DNA of 64,000 bases from Actinoplanes lutulentus (lineage in GTDB: Bacteria; Actinomycetota; Actinomycetes; Mycobacteriales; Micromonosporaceae): NCBI RefSeq assembly GCF_003259845.1, contig NZ_QLMJ01000014.1, positions 124,001 to 188,000 of the forward strand. The letters are read 5' to 3'. A model generated the notes under the pieces. That model did no database searches. It was not told the DNA's origin and saw only the letters and a list, made by a program, of their open reading frames with translations. Position numbers and translations under genes: made by a program. Shown here in pieces: positions 9,613-17,652 of this stretch; within the stretch, counting starts at the first letter, position 1; each line of letters starts with the position of its first letter.

Positions 9613-10695
9613 ATGCCTGGCCCTCGCCGTCCCCTGGTCGTGACCGCCGACCACGAGTTGCTCGACGACCTGCTCCGGCTCGCCGCCGCCGGTGGCACCG
9701 ACGTCGACGTCGCACCCGATCCGGCCGCCGCCCGCGCCCGATATCCCGGCGCCTCCCTCGTCGTGATCGGCTCCGATCAGGTGGCCGCGTGCATACGCGC
9801 CCGGCTGCCGCGCCGCCGGAAGGTGATCGTGGTCGGCCGGCATTCCGCCGTGGACGCCACCACCTGGCAGAACGCCGAACCGCTCGGCGCCGAGCACGTC
9901 GCGGTGCTGCCCACGGCCGAGACCTGGGTGGTGGAGCAGTTCAGCGAGCGGCCGGAGCCGGGGCTCGCGTCGCGCACCATCGCGGTGATCGGCGGGCGAG
10001 GCGGCGCCGGCGCGAGCATCCTGGCGGCCGGGCTGGCGACCACGGCGGTGCGGTTCGGGCATCGGACCCTGCTCGTCGACGCCGACCCGCTCGGTGGCGG
10101 GCTCGACCTGCTGCTCGGCTGGGAGGACATGACCGGTCTGCGCTGGCCCGGTCTCAGCGGCGCCGACGGGCGGGTCGATCCGCCGGCCCTGCTCGGCGCG
10201 CTGCCCCGGCGCGGTGACCTGGTGCTGCTCTCGTTCGACCGGGAGCAACTGCCGGGTGTACCGGCCGAGGCGATGGCGGCGACGCTGGACGCGGCTCGGC
10301 GTGGCCGCGACGTGATCGTGGCCGACCTGCCCCGGCAACTCGACGACGCCGCGGTACTGGCGTTGCAGGCCGCCGACCGGACGTTGCTGGTCGTGCCGGC
10401 GGAGCTGCGGGCTGCTGCTTCGGCCGCGCGTACCGCGGCCACGATCCGGATGCACTGCGAGGACGTCGCGGTGGTGGTGCGTGGCCCGGCGCCGGGCAAG
10501 TTGCGCGCCCGGGAGGTCGCCACCGCCCTGGGCCTGCCTCTGGCCGGCACGCTGCGCCCCGAACCCGCCATGTGCCAGGCGGTCGAGAACGGCACCGCGC
10601 CATGCGCGGATGGGAAGGGCCCACTCTCCGACCTCTGCCGCCGGCTTGTCGAAGACCTCATGGGTACGCGTACCAGCACGGCGTCGCCCGCATGA
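9613..10695 (+). CDS. ssd: Ssd/CpaE-like (TadZ-type) ParA-fold protein of the Tad pilus operon
   Basis: A 360-residue protein of the helicase/secretion-neighbourhood CpaE-like family (septum-site-determining Ssd of mycobacteria). The N-terminal about 115 residues form a receiver-like domain. A ParA/MinD-type ATPase domain follows with IAVIGGRGGAGAS (124-135) in place of the Walker A, LLVDADPLGGGLDLLLGW, and VIVADLPRQLD. The Walker A lacks the GK[ST] lysine, so nucleotide binding may be altered. TadZ/CpaE proteins place the pilus machine at a cell site. The ATG has GGAGG 7 bp upstream. It is the first gene of a seven-gene operon and overlaps tadA by 4 bp. Confidence 0.88.
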   Translation: MPGPRRPLVVTADHELLDDLLRLAAAGGTDVDVAPDPAAARARYPGASLVVIGSDQVAACIRARLPRRRKVIVVGRHSAVDATTWQNAEPLGAEHVAVLPTAETWVVEQFSERPEPGLASRTIAVIGGRGGAGASILAAGLATTAVRFGHRTLLVDADPLGGGLDLLLGWEDMTGLRWPGLSGADGRVDPPALLGALPRRGDLVLLSFDREQLPGVPAEAMAATLDAARRGRDVIVADLPRQLDDAAVLALQAADRTLLVVPAELRAAASAARTAATIRMHCEDVAVVVRGPAPGKLRAREVATALGLPLAGTLRPEPAMCQAVENGTAPCADGKGPLSDLCRRLVEDLMGTRTSTASPA

Positions 10696-11855
10696 GCATC
10701 CTGAGCACCCGGGTTCGACGGCAATTCGCCTACGACGGCGTCGAAGCCACCCCGGCAGCCGTGGTCAACGCCGTACGCAGGGAGAACGGTGTCCTCGGCG
10801 ACACCGCCGTGCTGCGCCTCGCCGACCAGGTCCGGGACGAGCTGCTCGGCGCCGGCCCGCTGGCGCCCCTGCTCGCCGACCCCGAGGTCACCGACGTCCT
10901 GGTGAACGAGGCGCAGGTCTGGGTCGACCGGGGCGCCGGCCTGCAACGCGCCGCCATCCGGCTGAGCGGCCCCGACGAGGTACGCCGTCTCGCCCAGCGC
11001 CTCGTCGCCGCGTGCGGCCGCAGACTCGACGACGGCCAGCCGTACGCGGACGCCCGCCTCCCGGACGGCACCCGCCTGCACGCGGTGCTCCCGCCGGTCG
11101 CGGTCGGTGGGCCGTACCTGTCGCTGCGCACCTTCCGGCAGCGTCCGTTCACCCTCGCCGACCTGGTCCGGCACGGCACGGTCCCGGCGGCCGCCGCGCC
11201 GGTGCTGGAGGCGGTGGTCGAGGCGCGTCTGGCGTACCTGGTGACCGGCGGCACCGGCAGCGGCAAGACCACCCTGCTCGCGACGCTGCTGGGCCTGGTA
11301 CCGCCGTCCGAACGGATCGTCCTGGTCGAGGACGCTGCCGAGCTGCGCCCGGTGCACCCGCACGTGGTCGCGCTACAGGCACGCACCGCCAACGTCGAGG
11401 GCGCCGGCGCGGTCGGCCTCACCGACCTGGTACGCCAGGCGCTGCGAATGCGCCCGGACCGTCTGGTGATCGGCGAGTGCCGGGGTGCCGAGGTCGCCGA
11501 CCTGCTGGCCGCGCTGAACACCGGCCACGACGGCGGCGCCGGCACGCTGCACGCCAACGCGCCCGGCGATGTCCCGGCCAGGCTGGAGGCGCTCGGCATG
11601 CTGAGCGGCCTGCCCCGGGCCGCGTTGCACGCGCAGGTGCTGGCGGCGCTCCAGGTGATCCTTCAGGTGCGGCGCACCGCCCGCGGCCGGGTCCTGGAAT
11701 CGATCAGCGTGCTCGTGCCGTCGGGGGAGTCCCGCCTGATCTCGGTCCTACCGGCCTGGACGGGCACGCTCGCCCCCGGAGCCGCCGTCCTGGCCCGGCT
11801 GCTCACCGAACGCGGCGTCCGGGTCCCACCCGTTCTCCAGGGCCGGTCCGGATGA
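10692..11855 (+). CDS. tadA: TadA/CpaF family secretion ATPase
   Basis: A 387-residue cytoplasmic ATPase that powers Flp pilus assembly. The N-terminal domain (about 1-140) precedes the RecA-like ATPase with Walker A GGTGSGKTT (186-194), an Asp box (LVEDAAELR), Walker B LVIGECRGAE (258-267) and the His box GHDGGAGTLHAN (278-289). The ATG at 10692 overlaps the preceding stop as ATGA; a longer reading frame upstream overlaps ssd and is not needed. It belongs to the heli_sec_ATPase group found beside DECH helicases in actinobacteria. Confidence 0.95.
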   Translation: MSILSTRVRRQFAYDGVEATPAAVVNAVRRENGVLGDTAVLRLADQVRDELLGAGPLAPLLADPEVTDVLVNEAQVWVDRGAGLQRAAIRLSGPDEVRRLAQRLVAACGRRLDDGQPYADARLPDGTRLHAVLPPVAVGGPYLSLRTFRQRPFTLADLVRHGTVPAAAAPVLEAVVEARLAYLVTGGTGSGKTTLLATLLGLVPPSERIVLVEDAAELRPVHPHVVALQARTANVEGAGAVGLTDLVRQALRMRPDRLVIGECRGAEVADLLAALNTGHDGGAGTLHANAPGDVPARLEALGMLSGLPRAALHAQVLAALQVILQVRRTARGRVLESISVLVPSGESRLISVLPAWTGTLAPGAAVLARLLTERGVRVPPVLQGRSG

Positions 11856-12592
11856 GCGGAATGCTGGCAGCCGCACTTCTGCTCGCCGCAGCCGCCGTGG
11901 TCGTGGGTCCGCGACCCGCCGCGCGGGTCAGGCTCGCAGGGCGCCGTCGCGCTCCAACCCTTCCCCGGGTACGCGAGACCGCCGCCCGCCTCGTCACCGG
12001 ACCACCCTGGAAGGTGGCGCTGATCGCGGCAGCGCTGGCAGCAGCGGCGGGCCTGCTCTTCGGCGGCCCGGTCGGCGCTCTGATAGCGGCTGTCTACGCC
12101 GTGCTGGCCGCCGACGAATGGCTGCGCCGCGCCCGCCGCAAGCAGTCGGCCACCGCCCGGGCAGCCGAACTCGACGGCCTGTGCGCCCTGGTAGCCGACC
12201 TGCGAGCCGGCCTCCCACCAGCCGCTGTGGCATCCGTCAGTCCGGTTGATGGTGGTGGGCGGGTTCGGGAACTTGTCGCGGCGGTGTGGCGGCTCGCCGA
12301 GCAGACCGGGGCGCCGGCCGCCGATCTGCTCGACCGGATCGAGGCGGACGCCCGGGCGGCTGACCGGGCTGTCGCCGGCGCGGCGGCCCAGGCAGCGGGT
12401 GCCCAGGCGACGGCGTTTCTGCTGGCCGTGCTGCCGGTGGGCGGGATCGTGCTGGGTTACGTGATCGGGGCGGACCCGCTGAATGTCCTCCTGCACACCC
12501 CGATCGGCGCCGGCTGTGCGGTCGCGGCGGTGCTGCTCCAGGCCGGCGGGCTGCGCTGGTCCCAGCGACTCGTCGACGGGCCACCGCCGTGA
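11852..12592 (+). CDS. tadB: TadB-like type II/IV secretion membrane protein
   Basis: 246 residues. It has N-terminal hydrophobic helices (about 4-20 and 52-85), a cytoplasmic helical T2SSF segment (RKQSATARAAELDGLCALVADLRAGLPP ... GAPAADLLDRIEADARAADRAVAG), and two C-terminal membrane helices (about 180-235). It forms the inner-membrane platform with TadC. The ATGA overlap with tadA and GTGA overlap with tadC indicate translational coupling. Confidence 0.88.
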   Translation: MSGMLAAALLLAAAAVVVGPRPAARVRLAGRRRAPTLPRVRETAARLVTGPPWKVALIAAALAAAAGLLFGGPVGALIAAVYAVLAADEWLRRARRKQSATARAAELDGLCALVADLRAGLPPAAVASVSPVDGGGRVRELVAAVWRLAEQTGAPAADLLDRIEADARAADRAVAGAAAQAAGAQATAFLLAVLPVGGIVLGYVIGADPLNVLLHTPIGAGCAVAAVLLQAGGLRWSQRLVDGPPP

Positions 12593-13302
12593 TCGGGGTC
12601 GTGGCGGGCTGTGTGCTCCTTGCCGGGGTGCTGCTGGTGCTCCCGAGGCCCGGGGCAGGGCGGCGGCTGCGGCGGGTCAGCGTTGCGGCCGAGAAGCCCG
12701 CCGGCGACGGCCGTCGCTCTCGGATGCTGCTGTCAGTGCTGGCCGGGCTGGGGGTCGTGGTGTTCATTGGGAACGCTTGGGGCGTACCCATGGGCCTGCT
12801 GGCGGCGCTCGGAGCGGAACGCGCGCTGCGGCGCCGGGAATCTCCCCGCTCGCGGCGTGAGCGGCAGCGAGCGCTCGCGGACCTACCGCTCGGTGCGGAT
12901 CTGCTGGCCGCGGCCTTGCGTGCCGGCGCTCCGGTGGACCGGGCGGCGGCAGCGGTGGCAGACGCGCTGGGCGGCCCGCTCGGAACCCGGCTGGAACGCG
13001 TGTCCCGCTCACTGCGCCTGGGCGCGAGCTCGTCCGAGGCCTGGTCCTGCCTCAGCGACGTGTCCGGCGCGGAACGGCTGGTAGCGGCCGCGATCCGCTC
13101 CAGCGCCAGCGGCGGGGCACTGGCCGGAGCGCTGGAACGCCTCGCCGTCGACCTGCGCTCCGACCGCACGGTGGCGGCCGAGGCAGCCGCCCAGCGCGCC
13201 GGCGTCCTGATCGTGCTGCCGCTCGGCCTGTGCTTCCTGCCGGCGTTCCTGCTGGCCGGCCTGGTCCCGGTCCTGGTCGCGGTGCTGGGGGACGTGCTCT
13301 GA
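12589..13302 (+). CDS. tadC: TadC-like type II/IV secretion membrane protein
   Basis: 237 residues, GTG start overlapping the tadB stop. The layout repeats that of TadB: N-terminal hydrophobic helix, a second hydrophobic pair (about 46-75), the T2SSF domain (LADLPLGADLLAAALRAGAPVDRAAAAVADALGG ... SSASGGALAGALERLA) and a C-terminal membrane hairpin (VLIVLPLGLCFLPAFLLAGLVPVLVAVLGDVL). It partners TadB in the pilus platform. Confidence 0.88.
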   Translation: MIGVVAGCVLLAGVLLVLPRPGAGRRLRRVSVAAEKPAGDGRRSRMLLSVLAGLGVVVFIGNAWGVPMGLLAALGAERALRRRESPRSRRERQRALADLPLGADLLAAALRAGAPVDRAAAAVADALGGPLGTRLERVSRSLRLGASSSEAWSCLSDVSGAERLVAAAIRSSASGGALAGALERLAVDLRSDRTVAAEAAAQRAGVLIVLPLGLCFLPAFLLAGLVPVLVAVLGDVL

Positions 13303-13316
13303 GCACTTTCAAGACT

Positions 13317-13403
13317 CGGCACGGCAGTCCGCTGTGCCGCCTGTAAACCGGCACGGCAGTCCGCTGTGCCGCTTGTAAACCGGCACGGCAACGGCGCCGT
13401 GCC
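13317..13403 (+). repeat. Tandem 32-bp repeats forming serial hairpins between tadC and the pilin gene
   Basis: A 32-bp unit beginning CGGCACGGCAGTCC occurs at 13317-13348 and 13349-13380, differing at one position. A partial third copy at 13381-13403 has evolved into a clean hairpin (GGCACGGC / GCCGTGCC, 6-nt loop). Each unit carries CGGCAC...GTGCCG arms. This is the only non-overlapping junction in the operon, 6-30 bp before the pilin ribosome binding site. It could be an attenuator or processing/stability element that sets pilin levels. Confidence 0.75.
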
Positions 13404-13424
13404 AACTACCCGAGGAGGATCCAC

Positions 13425-13610
13425 GTGCACAACCTCGTCACCCGTTTCCGGCGGCTTCAGGCGGAGGCCGGCGACGCCGGAATGAGCACCGCCGAATACG
13501 CCGTAGGCACGTTAGCCGCGGTGGCATTCGCCGGCATCCTGCTCAAGGTGGTCTCAAGCCCGGCAGTGCAACAGGCACTGACCGGCATCATCGGCCGGGC
13601 ACTGAAGTGA
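13425..13610 (+). CDS. Flp-type pilin, DUF4244 family
   Basis: A 61-residue pilin-like protein: a short basic N-terminus, then GMSTAEYAVGTLAAVAFAGILLKVV, the typical actinobacterial Flp form. A conserved Glu sits about 5 residues into the hydrophobic helix and a prepilin-peptidase-type Gly precedes it (DAG^MSTAEYA). The GTG start at 13425 has GAGGAGG 6 bp upstream, a much stronger ribosome site than its operon neighbours, which fits the major pilin. A prepilin peptidase is not encoded in the window. Confidence 0.87.
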   Translation: MHNLVTRFRRLQAEAGDAGMSTAEYAVGTLAAVAFAGILLKVVSSPAVQQALTGIIGRALK

Positions 13611-14014
13611 GACGGCGCCGGCGGCCCGCCCGCGATTCCTCAGTGACGCGACACCACGACCGGGGTTCCTTCACCGCCGAACTCGCGGCCGGGCTGCCGG
13701 CGCTCCTGCTGCTGTTCTACGCGGGCCTCACCGCGGTGGTCGCGGTGATGGATCAGGCCCGCTGCCTGGACGCAGCCCGAGAGGCAGCGGTGGCAGCCGC
13801 CCGAGGCGAGGTGTGGTCCTCGTCCTCGTCTTCGGCTTCGGCGCGCGCCGAGCGGCTAGCGCCGCCAGGCGCAAAGATCCGCGTGTCCAGCGACGCGGAG
13901 ACGGTCACGGTGGTGGTCACTTCCCGGGTACGCACCCCAGGCGGCCACCTACCAGGCCTGACCGTGCAGGCGAAGTCCCACGCCGCCCGAGAGCCCGCCC
14001 AGGTCCAGTGGTGA
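13607..14014 (+). CDS. TadE-like pseudopilin
   Basis: 135 residues, GTG start overlapping the pilin stop (GTGA). A basic N-terminus is followed by DRGSFTAELAAGLPALLLLFYAGLTAVVAVMDQARCLDAAREAAVAAARGE, the TadE signature: G-[S/x]-x-x-x-E, one hydrophobic helix, then the amphipathic Ala/Arg-rich stretch. A run of serines (SSSSSSASA, about 70-78) interrupts the periplasmic part. It is a probable minor pilin, though its exact role is unknown. Confidence 0.82.
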   Translation: MRRRRRPARDSSVTRHHDRGSFTAELAAGLPALLLLFYAGLTAVVAVMDQARCLDAAREAAVAAARGEVWSSSSSSASARAERLAPPGAKIRVSSDAETVTVVVTSRVRTPGGHLPGLTVQAKSHAAREPAQVQW

Positions 14015-14409
14015 CAACGCAACCCAGCAACGGAGCCGACCGTGGTGTCCGCCGCGGTCGGGCCTTTCAGCATCGCGATCAGGGTGCCGCGTCGATTCTG
14101 GTGCTGGCGTTGGGCCTGGTGCTGCTCGCCGCCGGGCTGGCCGCAGCAGCCGTAGGTTCCGCCCAGTTAGCCCGCCGCGAAGCCCGCAACGCCGCTGACC
14201 TCGGTGCCCTGGCCGGTGCTCAACAGGCAGTCCTGGGCGCCGACCAGGCATGCCGCGAAGCCGCCCGAATAGTCACGCTCAACCAGGCCCGAATGACCTC
14301 GTGCGTCCTGGAAGGCCTGGAAATCGTGATCCACACGGAGGTGACGACCGGCCGCCTCGGCACAGCCAAAGCCGCAGCCCGAGCCGGCCCGGTCTACACC
14401 CCAGCCTGA
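14011..14409 (+). CDS. TadE-like protein of the helicase/secretion neighbourhood (Rv3654c-like)
   Basis: 132 residues, GTG start overlapping the upstream stop (GTGA). After a polar N-terminus comes DQGAASILVLALGLVLLAAGLAAAAVGSAQLARREARNAADLGALAGAQ, matching the 'helicase/secretion neighbourhood TadE-like' family: a single membrane helix and the R-x-A-D-L-G-A-L-A-G motif. A pair of Cys residues (AC at about 89 and SC at about 103) may form a disulfide outside the cell. It is the last gene of the tad operon; no classical terminator follows, but two 47-bp palindromes do. Confidence 0.8.
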   Translation: MTTQPSNGADRGVRRGRAFQHRDQGAASILVLALGLVLLAAGLAAAAVGSAQLARREARNAADLGALAGAQQAVLGADQACREAARIVTLNQARMTSCVLEGLEIVIHTEVTTGRLGTAKAAARAGPVYTPA

Positions 14410-14552
14410 GTCGGCCCGGTCTACACCCAGCCTGAGCAGACAACTCGGAACCGCCCGGCCGCGCGCAGATCGCTCGCGTGTGCGTTCACCGCTCCTGGCC
14501 GCTCAGATTGCGGAAAGCATGGGGCACAGTGGCGCACGGCGACCTCTGCCGT

Positions 14553-14607
14553 CCGCGATCTTGTGAGCTTCCGCCGCCTCGTCGACCGAAAAATCACAAG
14601 ATCGCGG
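14553..14607. repeat. 47-bp interspersed palindrome, copy A (with extended arms)
   Basis: The core runs from GATC at 14557 to GATC at 14603, 47 bp. The arms extend to a perfect 14-bp inverted repeat (CCGCGATCTTGTGA at 14553-14566, complement at 14594-14607). See copies B, C and D: same length, same GATCTTGTG / CACAAGATC ends. Confidence 0.8.
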
Positions 14608-14649
14608 AGGGCAGGCGCGCGGTGCGGCGCCGCCTGCGGCAACTCGCCG

Positions 14650-14696
14650 AATCTTGTGAGTTTGTGCCGCCGCGCCAGCCACAAACTCACAAGATC
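14650..14696. repeat. 47-bp interspersed palindrome, copy B
   Basis: Perfect 16-bp arms, ATCTTGTGAGTTTGTG at 14651-14666 and its complement at 14680-14695, around a 13-nt GC-rich centre. It lies 14 bp before the stop of the convergent helicase gene and could serve as its terminator. The 300-bp gap 14410-14709 holds only copies A and B as recognisable structure. Confidence 0.8.
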
Positions 14697-14709
14697 GCCT
14701 GCGGGCCGC

Positions 14710-17184
14710 TCAAACGGGCTTGGTGTTGAGGGCTGTCAGGACTGTGTCCAGGACCTTCACGGCTCCGGCCTTGTCGAGCGGGTTGTTGCCGTTGCCGCAC
14801 TTGGGGGACTGGACGCAGGCTGGGCAGCCCGCCTCGCAGACGCACGACGCGATCGCTTCGCGGGTGGCTCGCAGCCAGTCCGAGGCGACCGCGTACGCGC
14901 GCTCCGCGAACCCCGCCCCGCCAGGATGCCCGTCGTAGACGAAGACCGTCGGGGCCTCCGTGTCCGCATGGCCGGCCGTCGACAGGCCGCCGATGTCCCA
15001 GCGGTCGCAGGTGGCGATCAGCGGTAGCAGGCCGATGCCGGCGTGCTCGGCCGCGTGCAGGGCGCCCGGGAAGTCGGACGGTTCCACACCGGCCGCGACC
15101 AGCGCTTCCGGTGAGATCGTGAACCAGACCGCCACGGTACGCAGCTCGCGCACCGGCAGATCGAGCGGCCGAGTGTCGATCACTTCGCCGGTGCCGATGC
15201 GACGTCTCTGGTAGGACACCACCTGGTTGGTCACGTCCACCTCGCCGAGGAAGAGCCCGACCGGTCCGGCGTCCACGTACGAGCGGACGTTCACCACGGA
15301 CAGGTTCGTGACGTCCCGGGCATGTGTGGACCAGTCCGGTTCCTCCTGGCGGACCAGGGCGATGGCGTCGTCCAGGTCCAGTTCGTCGACCACGTACGAA
15401 ACGCCCTGGTGCAGGTGGACCGCGCCGGTGTGCAGCATCGCATGTGAGGAGCCCTGGTCGACAGTGCCGAGCAGGCGGCCGGTCGACGACTCGACGACGG
15501 CGACCGGTGCGCCGCCGGTGCCGCGCAGATCCACGTCGGGCCGGCCGCGGTGGGTCCAGTAAAAGCCGGACGGCCGGCGTCGCAGCGCGCCCTCCTCGAC
15601 CAGCGCCTGGACCGCGGCGGCCGCGGCCGGGCCGCCGAACAGCTCCAGGTCGCTCTCGGTGATCGGCGCCTCGGAGGCCGCGCAGCAGAGTTGCGGACCC
15701 AGGACGTAGGGGTTGGCCGGGTCGAGCACTGTCGCTTCGACGGGACGGCCGAAGACCGCTTCCGGGTGGTGCACCAGGTACGTGTCGAGCGGGTCGTCCC
15801 GGGCGATCAGCACCGCGAGGGCCTCGCCACCGGCCCGGCCGGCCCGGCCGGCCTGCTGCCAGAGCGACGCCCGGGTGCCGGGATAACCGCAGATCAGCAC
15901 GGCGTCCAGGCCGACCAGGTCGACGCCGAGTTCGAGGGCGTTCGTCGAGGCCAGCCCGAGCAGCTCGCCGGAGAGCAGCGCCCGCTCGATCGCCCGCCGG
16001 TCCTCGCGCAGGTATCCGGCCCGATAGGCGGCGACCCGCTCACCGAGACCGGGCACCGCCTCCTCCAGAGCGCGCCTGGTCATCGAGGCGACAACCTCGG
16101 CGCCACGCCGAGAGCGGATGAAAGCGAGGGTACGAGTACCGGCCACGATCGCGTCGGTCAGCAGATCCGCGGTCTCCCGCAGCGCCGACCGCCGAATCGG
16201 CGGCAACTCGACGTCGACGAAGAGCGACTCGTCAGCGGCAGAATCCGGCGACGAGTCCGGCAAATCCGATAAGTCCGGCAAGGCATCCGACCCAGGCACA
16301 GCCACCGACGACGAGTCCGGCGGTGACGAGACTGGCGAAACTGACTGGATCGGCAGCGACAACGTGGACTGCGGGAGCAGCGGCGGCTCCCAGAGCGCGA
16401 ACGTCACCCCACCCCGAGGCGACGTGTCCTCTGTGACCTCCGTCACCGGTAGCCCGATCAGCCGGGACGCCGCACCGGCCGGATCGCCCGACGTCGCCGA
16501 GGCCAGGACGAACGTGGGAGCGGACCCATAACGCACCGCCGCCCGGCGAAGGCGACGCAGAACATGGGCCACGTGGGAGCCGAAAACACCGCGATAGGTG
16601 TGGCACTCGTCGATGACCACGTACGAAAGGCGCCTGAGAAAGACCCCCCACCGAGCGTGACCGGGCAGCAGGGAGTGATGCAGCATGTCGGGGTTGGTCA
16701 GCACGAAGCGCGCGTGCTGGCGGACCCATTCGCGTTCCTCGCGCGGTGTGTCGCCGTCGAAGGTCGCGGGGCGCACTCCGTCGAGTCCGAGGCGGGCGAC
16801 GGCGCGTAATTGGTCCGCTGCGAGCGCTTTGGTAGGTGACAGATAGAGCACGGTCGCCTTAGGGTCCGTGGCGAGCGCGCTGAGAGCCGGCAGCTGGTAC
16901 GCGAGGGATTTGCCCGACGCGGTGCCGGTGGCCAGCACGACGTGCTTGCCCTCCCAGGCGAGGGTGGCGGCGGTTGCCTGATGCTCCCACGGAGCGTGGA
17001 TCCCGGCGGCGGCGAACGCGTCGCGCACCGAGGGATCGGTCCAAGTGGGCCACGGCGCCGGTCGTCCGGATCTGGGTGGGACTCGTTCCACGTGTGTGAT
17101 CGGCGACGCCTCGGCGGTGCCGCGAGCTCGCAGCCGATGCAGCAGCTCAGCGGGACCGAAGGCGGTGGAGGTCACGCATTGCAC
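14710..17184 (-). CDS. DECH-box helicase with C-terminal Cys4 DUF1998 domain (MrfA/YprA type)
   Basis: 824 residues. RecA domain 1: the APWEHQATAA Q-like motif, Walker A TGTASGKSLA, TPTKALA-type motif Ia and the DECH box VVIDECHTYRG. RecA domain 2 contains the TNALELGVDLVGLDAVL and QQAGRAGR motifs. The C-terminus carries CVCEAGCPACVQSPKCGNGN, a four-cysteine metal or Fe-S site that MrfA-type helicases use for DNA repair. A low-complexity Ser/Asp/Pro insertion (about 275-325) separates the halves. It is the family partner of actinobacterial tad clusters, here convergent to tad and divergent to bldG. The GTG at 17184 is taken as start; GTG at 17175 is an alternative, and neither has a clear ribosome site. 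Confidence 0.93.
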   Translation of the reverse strand: MQCVTSTAFGPAELLHRLRARGTAEASPITHVERVPPRSGRPAPWPTWTDPSVRDAFAAAGIHAPWEHQATAATLAWEGKHVVLATGTASGKSLAYQLPALSALATDPKATVLYLSPTKALAADQLRAVARLGLDGVRPATFDGDTPREEREWVRQHARFVLTNPDMLHHSLLPGHARWGVFLRRLSYVVIDECHTYRGVFGSHVAHVLRRLRRAAVRYGSAPTFVLASATSGDPAGAASRLIGLPVTEVTEDTSPRGGVTFALWEPPLLPQSTLSLPIQSVSPVSSPPDSSSVAVPGSDALPDLSDLPDSSPDSAADESLFVDVELPPIRRSALRETADLLTDAIVAGTRTLAFIRSRRGAEVVASMTRRALEEAVPGLGERVAAYRAGYLREDRRAIERALLSGELLGLASTNALELGVDLVGLDAVLICGYPGTRASLWQQAGRAGRAGGEALAVLIARDDPLDTYLVHHPEAVFGRPVEATVLDPANPYVLGPQLCCAASEAPITESDLELFGGPAAAAAVQALVEEGALRRRPSGFYWTHRGRPDVDLRGTGGAPVAVVESSTGRLLGTVDQGSSHAMLHTGAVHLHQGVSYVVDELDLDDAIALVRQEEPDWSTHARDVTNLSVVNVRSYVDAGPVGLFLGEVDVTNQVVSYQRRRIGTGEVIDTRPLDLPVRELRTVAVWFTISPEALVAAGVEPSDFPGALHAAEHAGIGLLPLIATCDRWDIGGLSTAGHADTEAPTVFVYDGHPGGAGFAERAYAVASDWLRATREAIASCVCEAGCPACVQSPKCGNGNNPLDKAGAVKVLDTVLTALNTKPV

Positions 17185-17295
17185 TGTGACACCGGTATGC
17201 CCCGAACCTCAAACGGGTAGGGACGGTGGGTGCCACGCGTCGCCCGCAACCCGTCGGTGGTTAGATTTCGCGGGGGAGATCAGGGAGGAGGACCG

Positions 17296-17652
17296 ATGGA
17301 GCTGTCGCTGGCGGACCGTACCGTCGCGGGCCACACCGTGCTCGAGGTCGGTGGCGAGGTCGACGTTTACACCGCTCCTCGGCTGCGTGAGCGGCTGATC
17401 GAGCTGGTTGACGCGGGTGCGCGAGACGTGGTCGTCGACTTGGAACGGGTCGAGTTCCTCGATTCGACCGGGCTCGGCGTGCTGGTCGGCGCCTTGAAGA
17501 GGCTGCGTACGGCGCACGGGACCTTTGGTCTCGTCTGCGCGAAGGAGCCACTTCTCAAGATTTTCCGGATCACCGCGCTGGATCAGGTTTTCCCGATCTT
17601 CCCGACTGTCGAGGCGGCCACCGAGCGCGACGGCAGCGGTCCTGTTTCGTGA
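17296..17652 (+). CDS. bldG: Anti-anti-sigma factor BldG
   Basis: A 118-residue STAS protein, almost collinear with Streptomyces BldG: MELSLADRTVAGHTVLEVGG, EVDVYTAPRLRERLIELV, the phospho-loop FLDSTGLGVLVGALKRL with Ser57, and LLKIFRITALDQVFPIF. BldG is needed for aerial growth and antibiotic production in Streptomyces and is controlled by phosphorylation of this Ser. The start at ATG 17296 has GGGAGGAGG 6 bp upstream. A GTGA overlap couples it to the anti-sigma gene downstream. Gene order (DECH helicase divergent, anti-sigma, then proton pyrophosphatase) is that of streptomycetes. Confidence 0.95.
   Translation: MELSLADRTVAGHTVLEVGGEVDVYTAPRLRERLIELVDAGARDVVVDLERVEFLDSTGLGVLVGALKRLRTAHGTFGLVCAKEPLLKIFRITALDQVFPIFPTVEAATERDGSGPVS

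Noticed and set aside
9465..10676. The 15-mer GGGTACGCGTACCAG at 9465-9479 and 10662-10676 as flanking direct repeats of a mobile element
   Set aside because: One copy lies inside the ssd coding sequence and GTACGC-type words are frequent all over the window; no transposase or integrase lies between.
14557..14696. The palindromes A and B as plain terminators of tad and the helicase gene
   Set aside because: They may serve that role, but the same 47-bp unit recurs far away at 32309 and 50451, so a terminator label alone misses the pattern.
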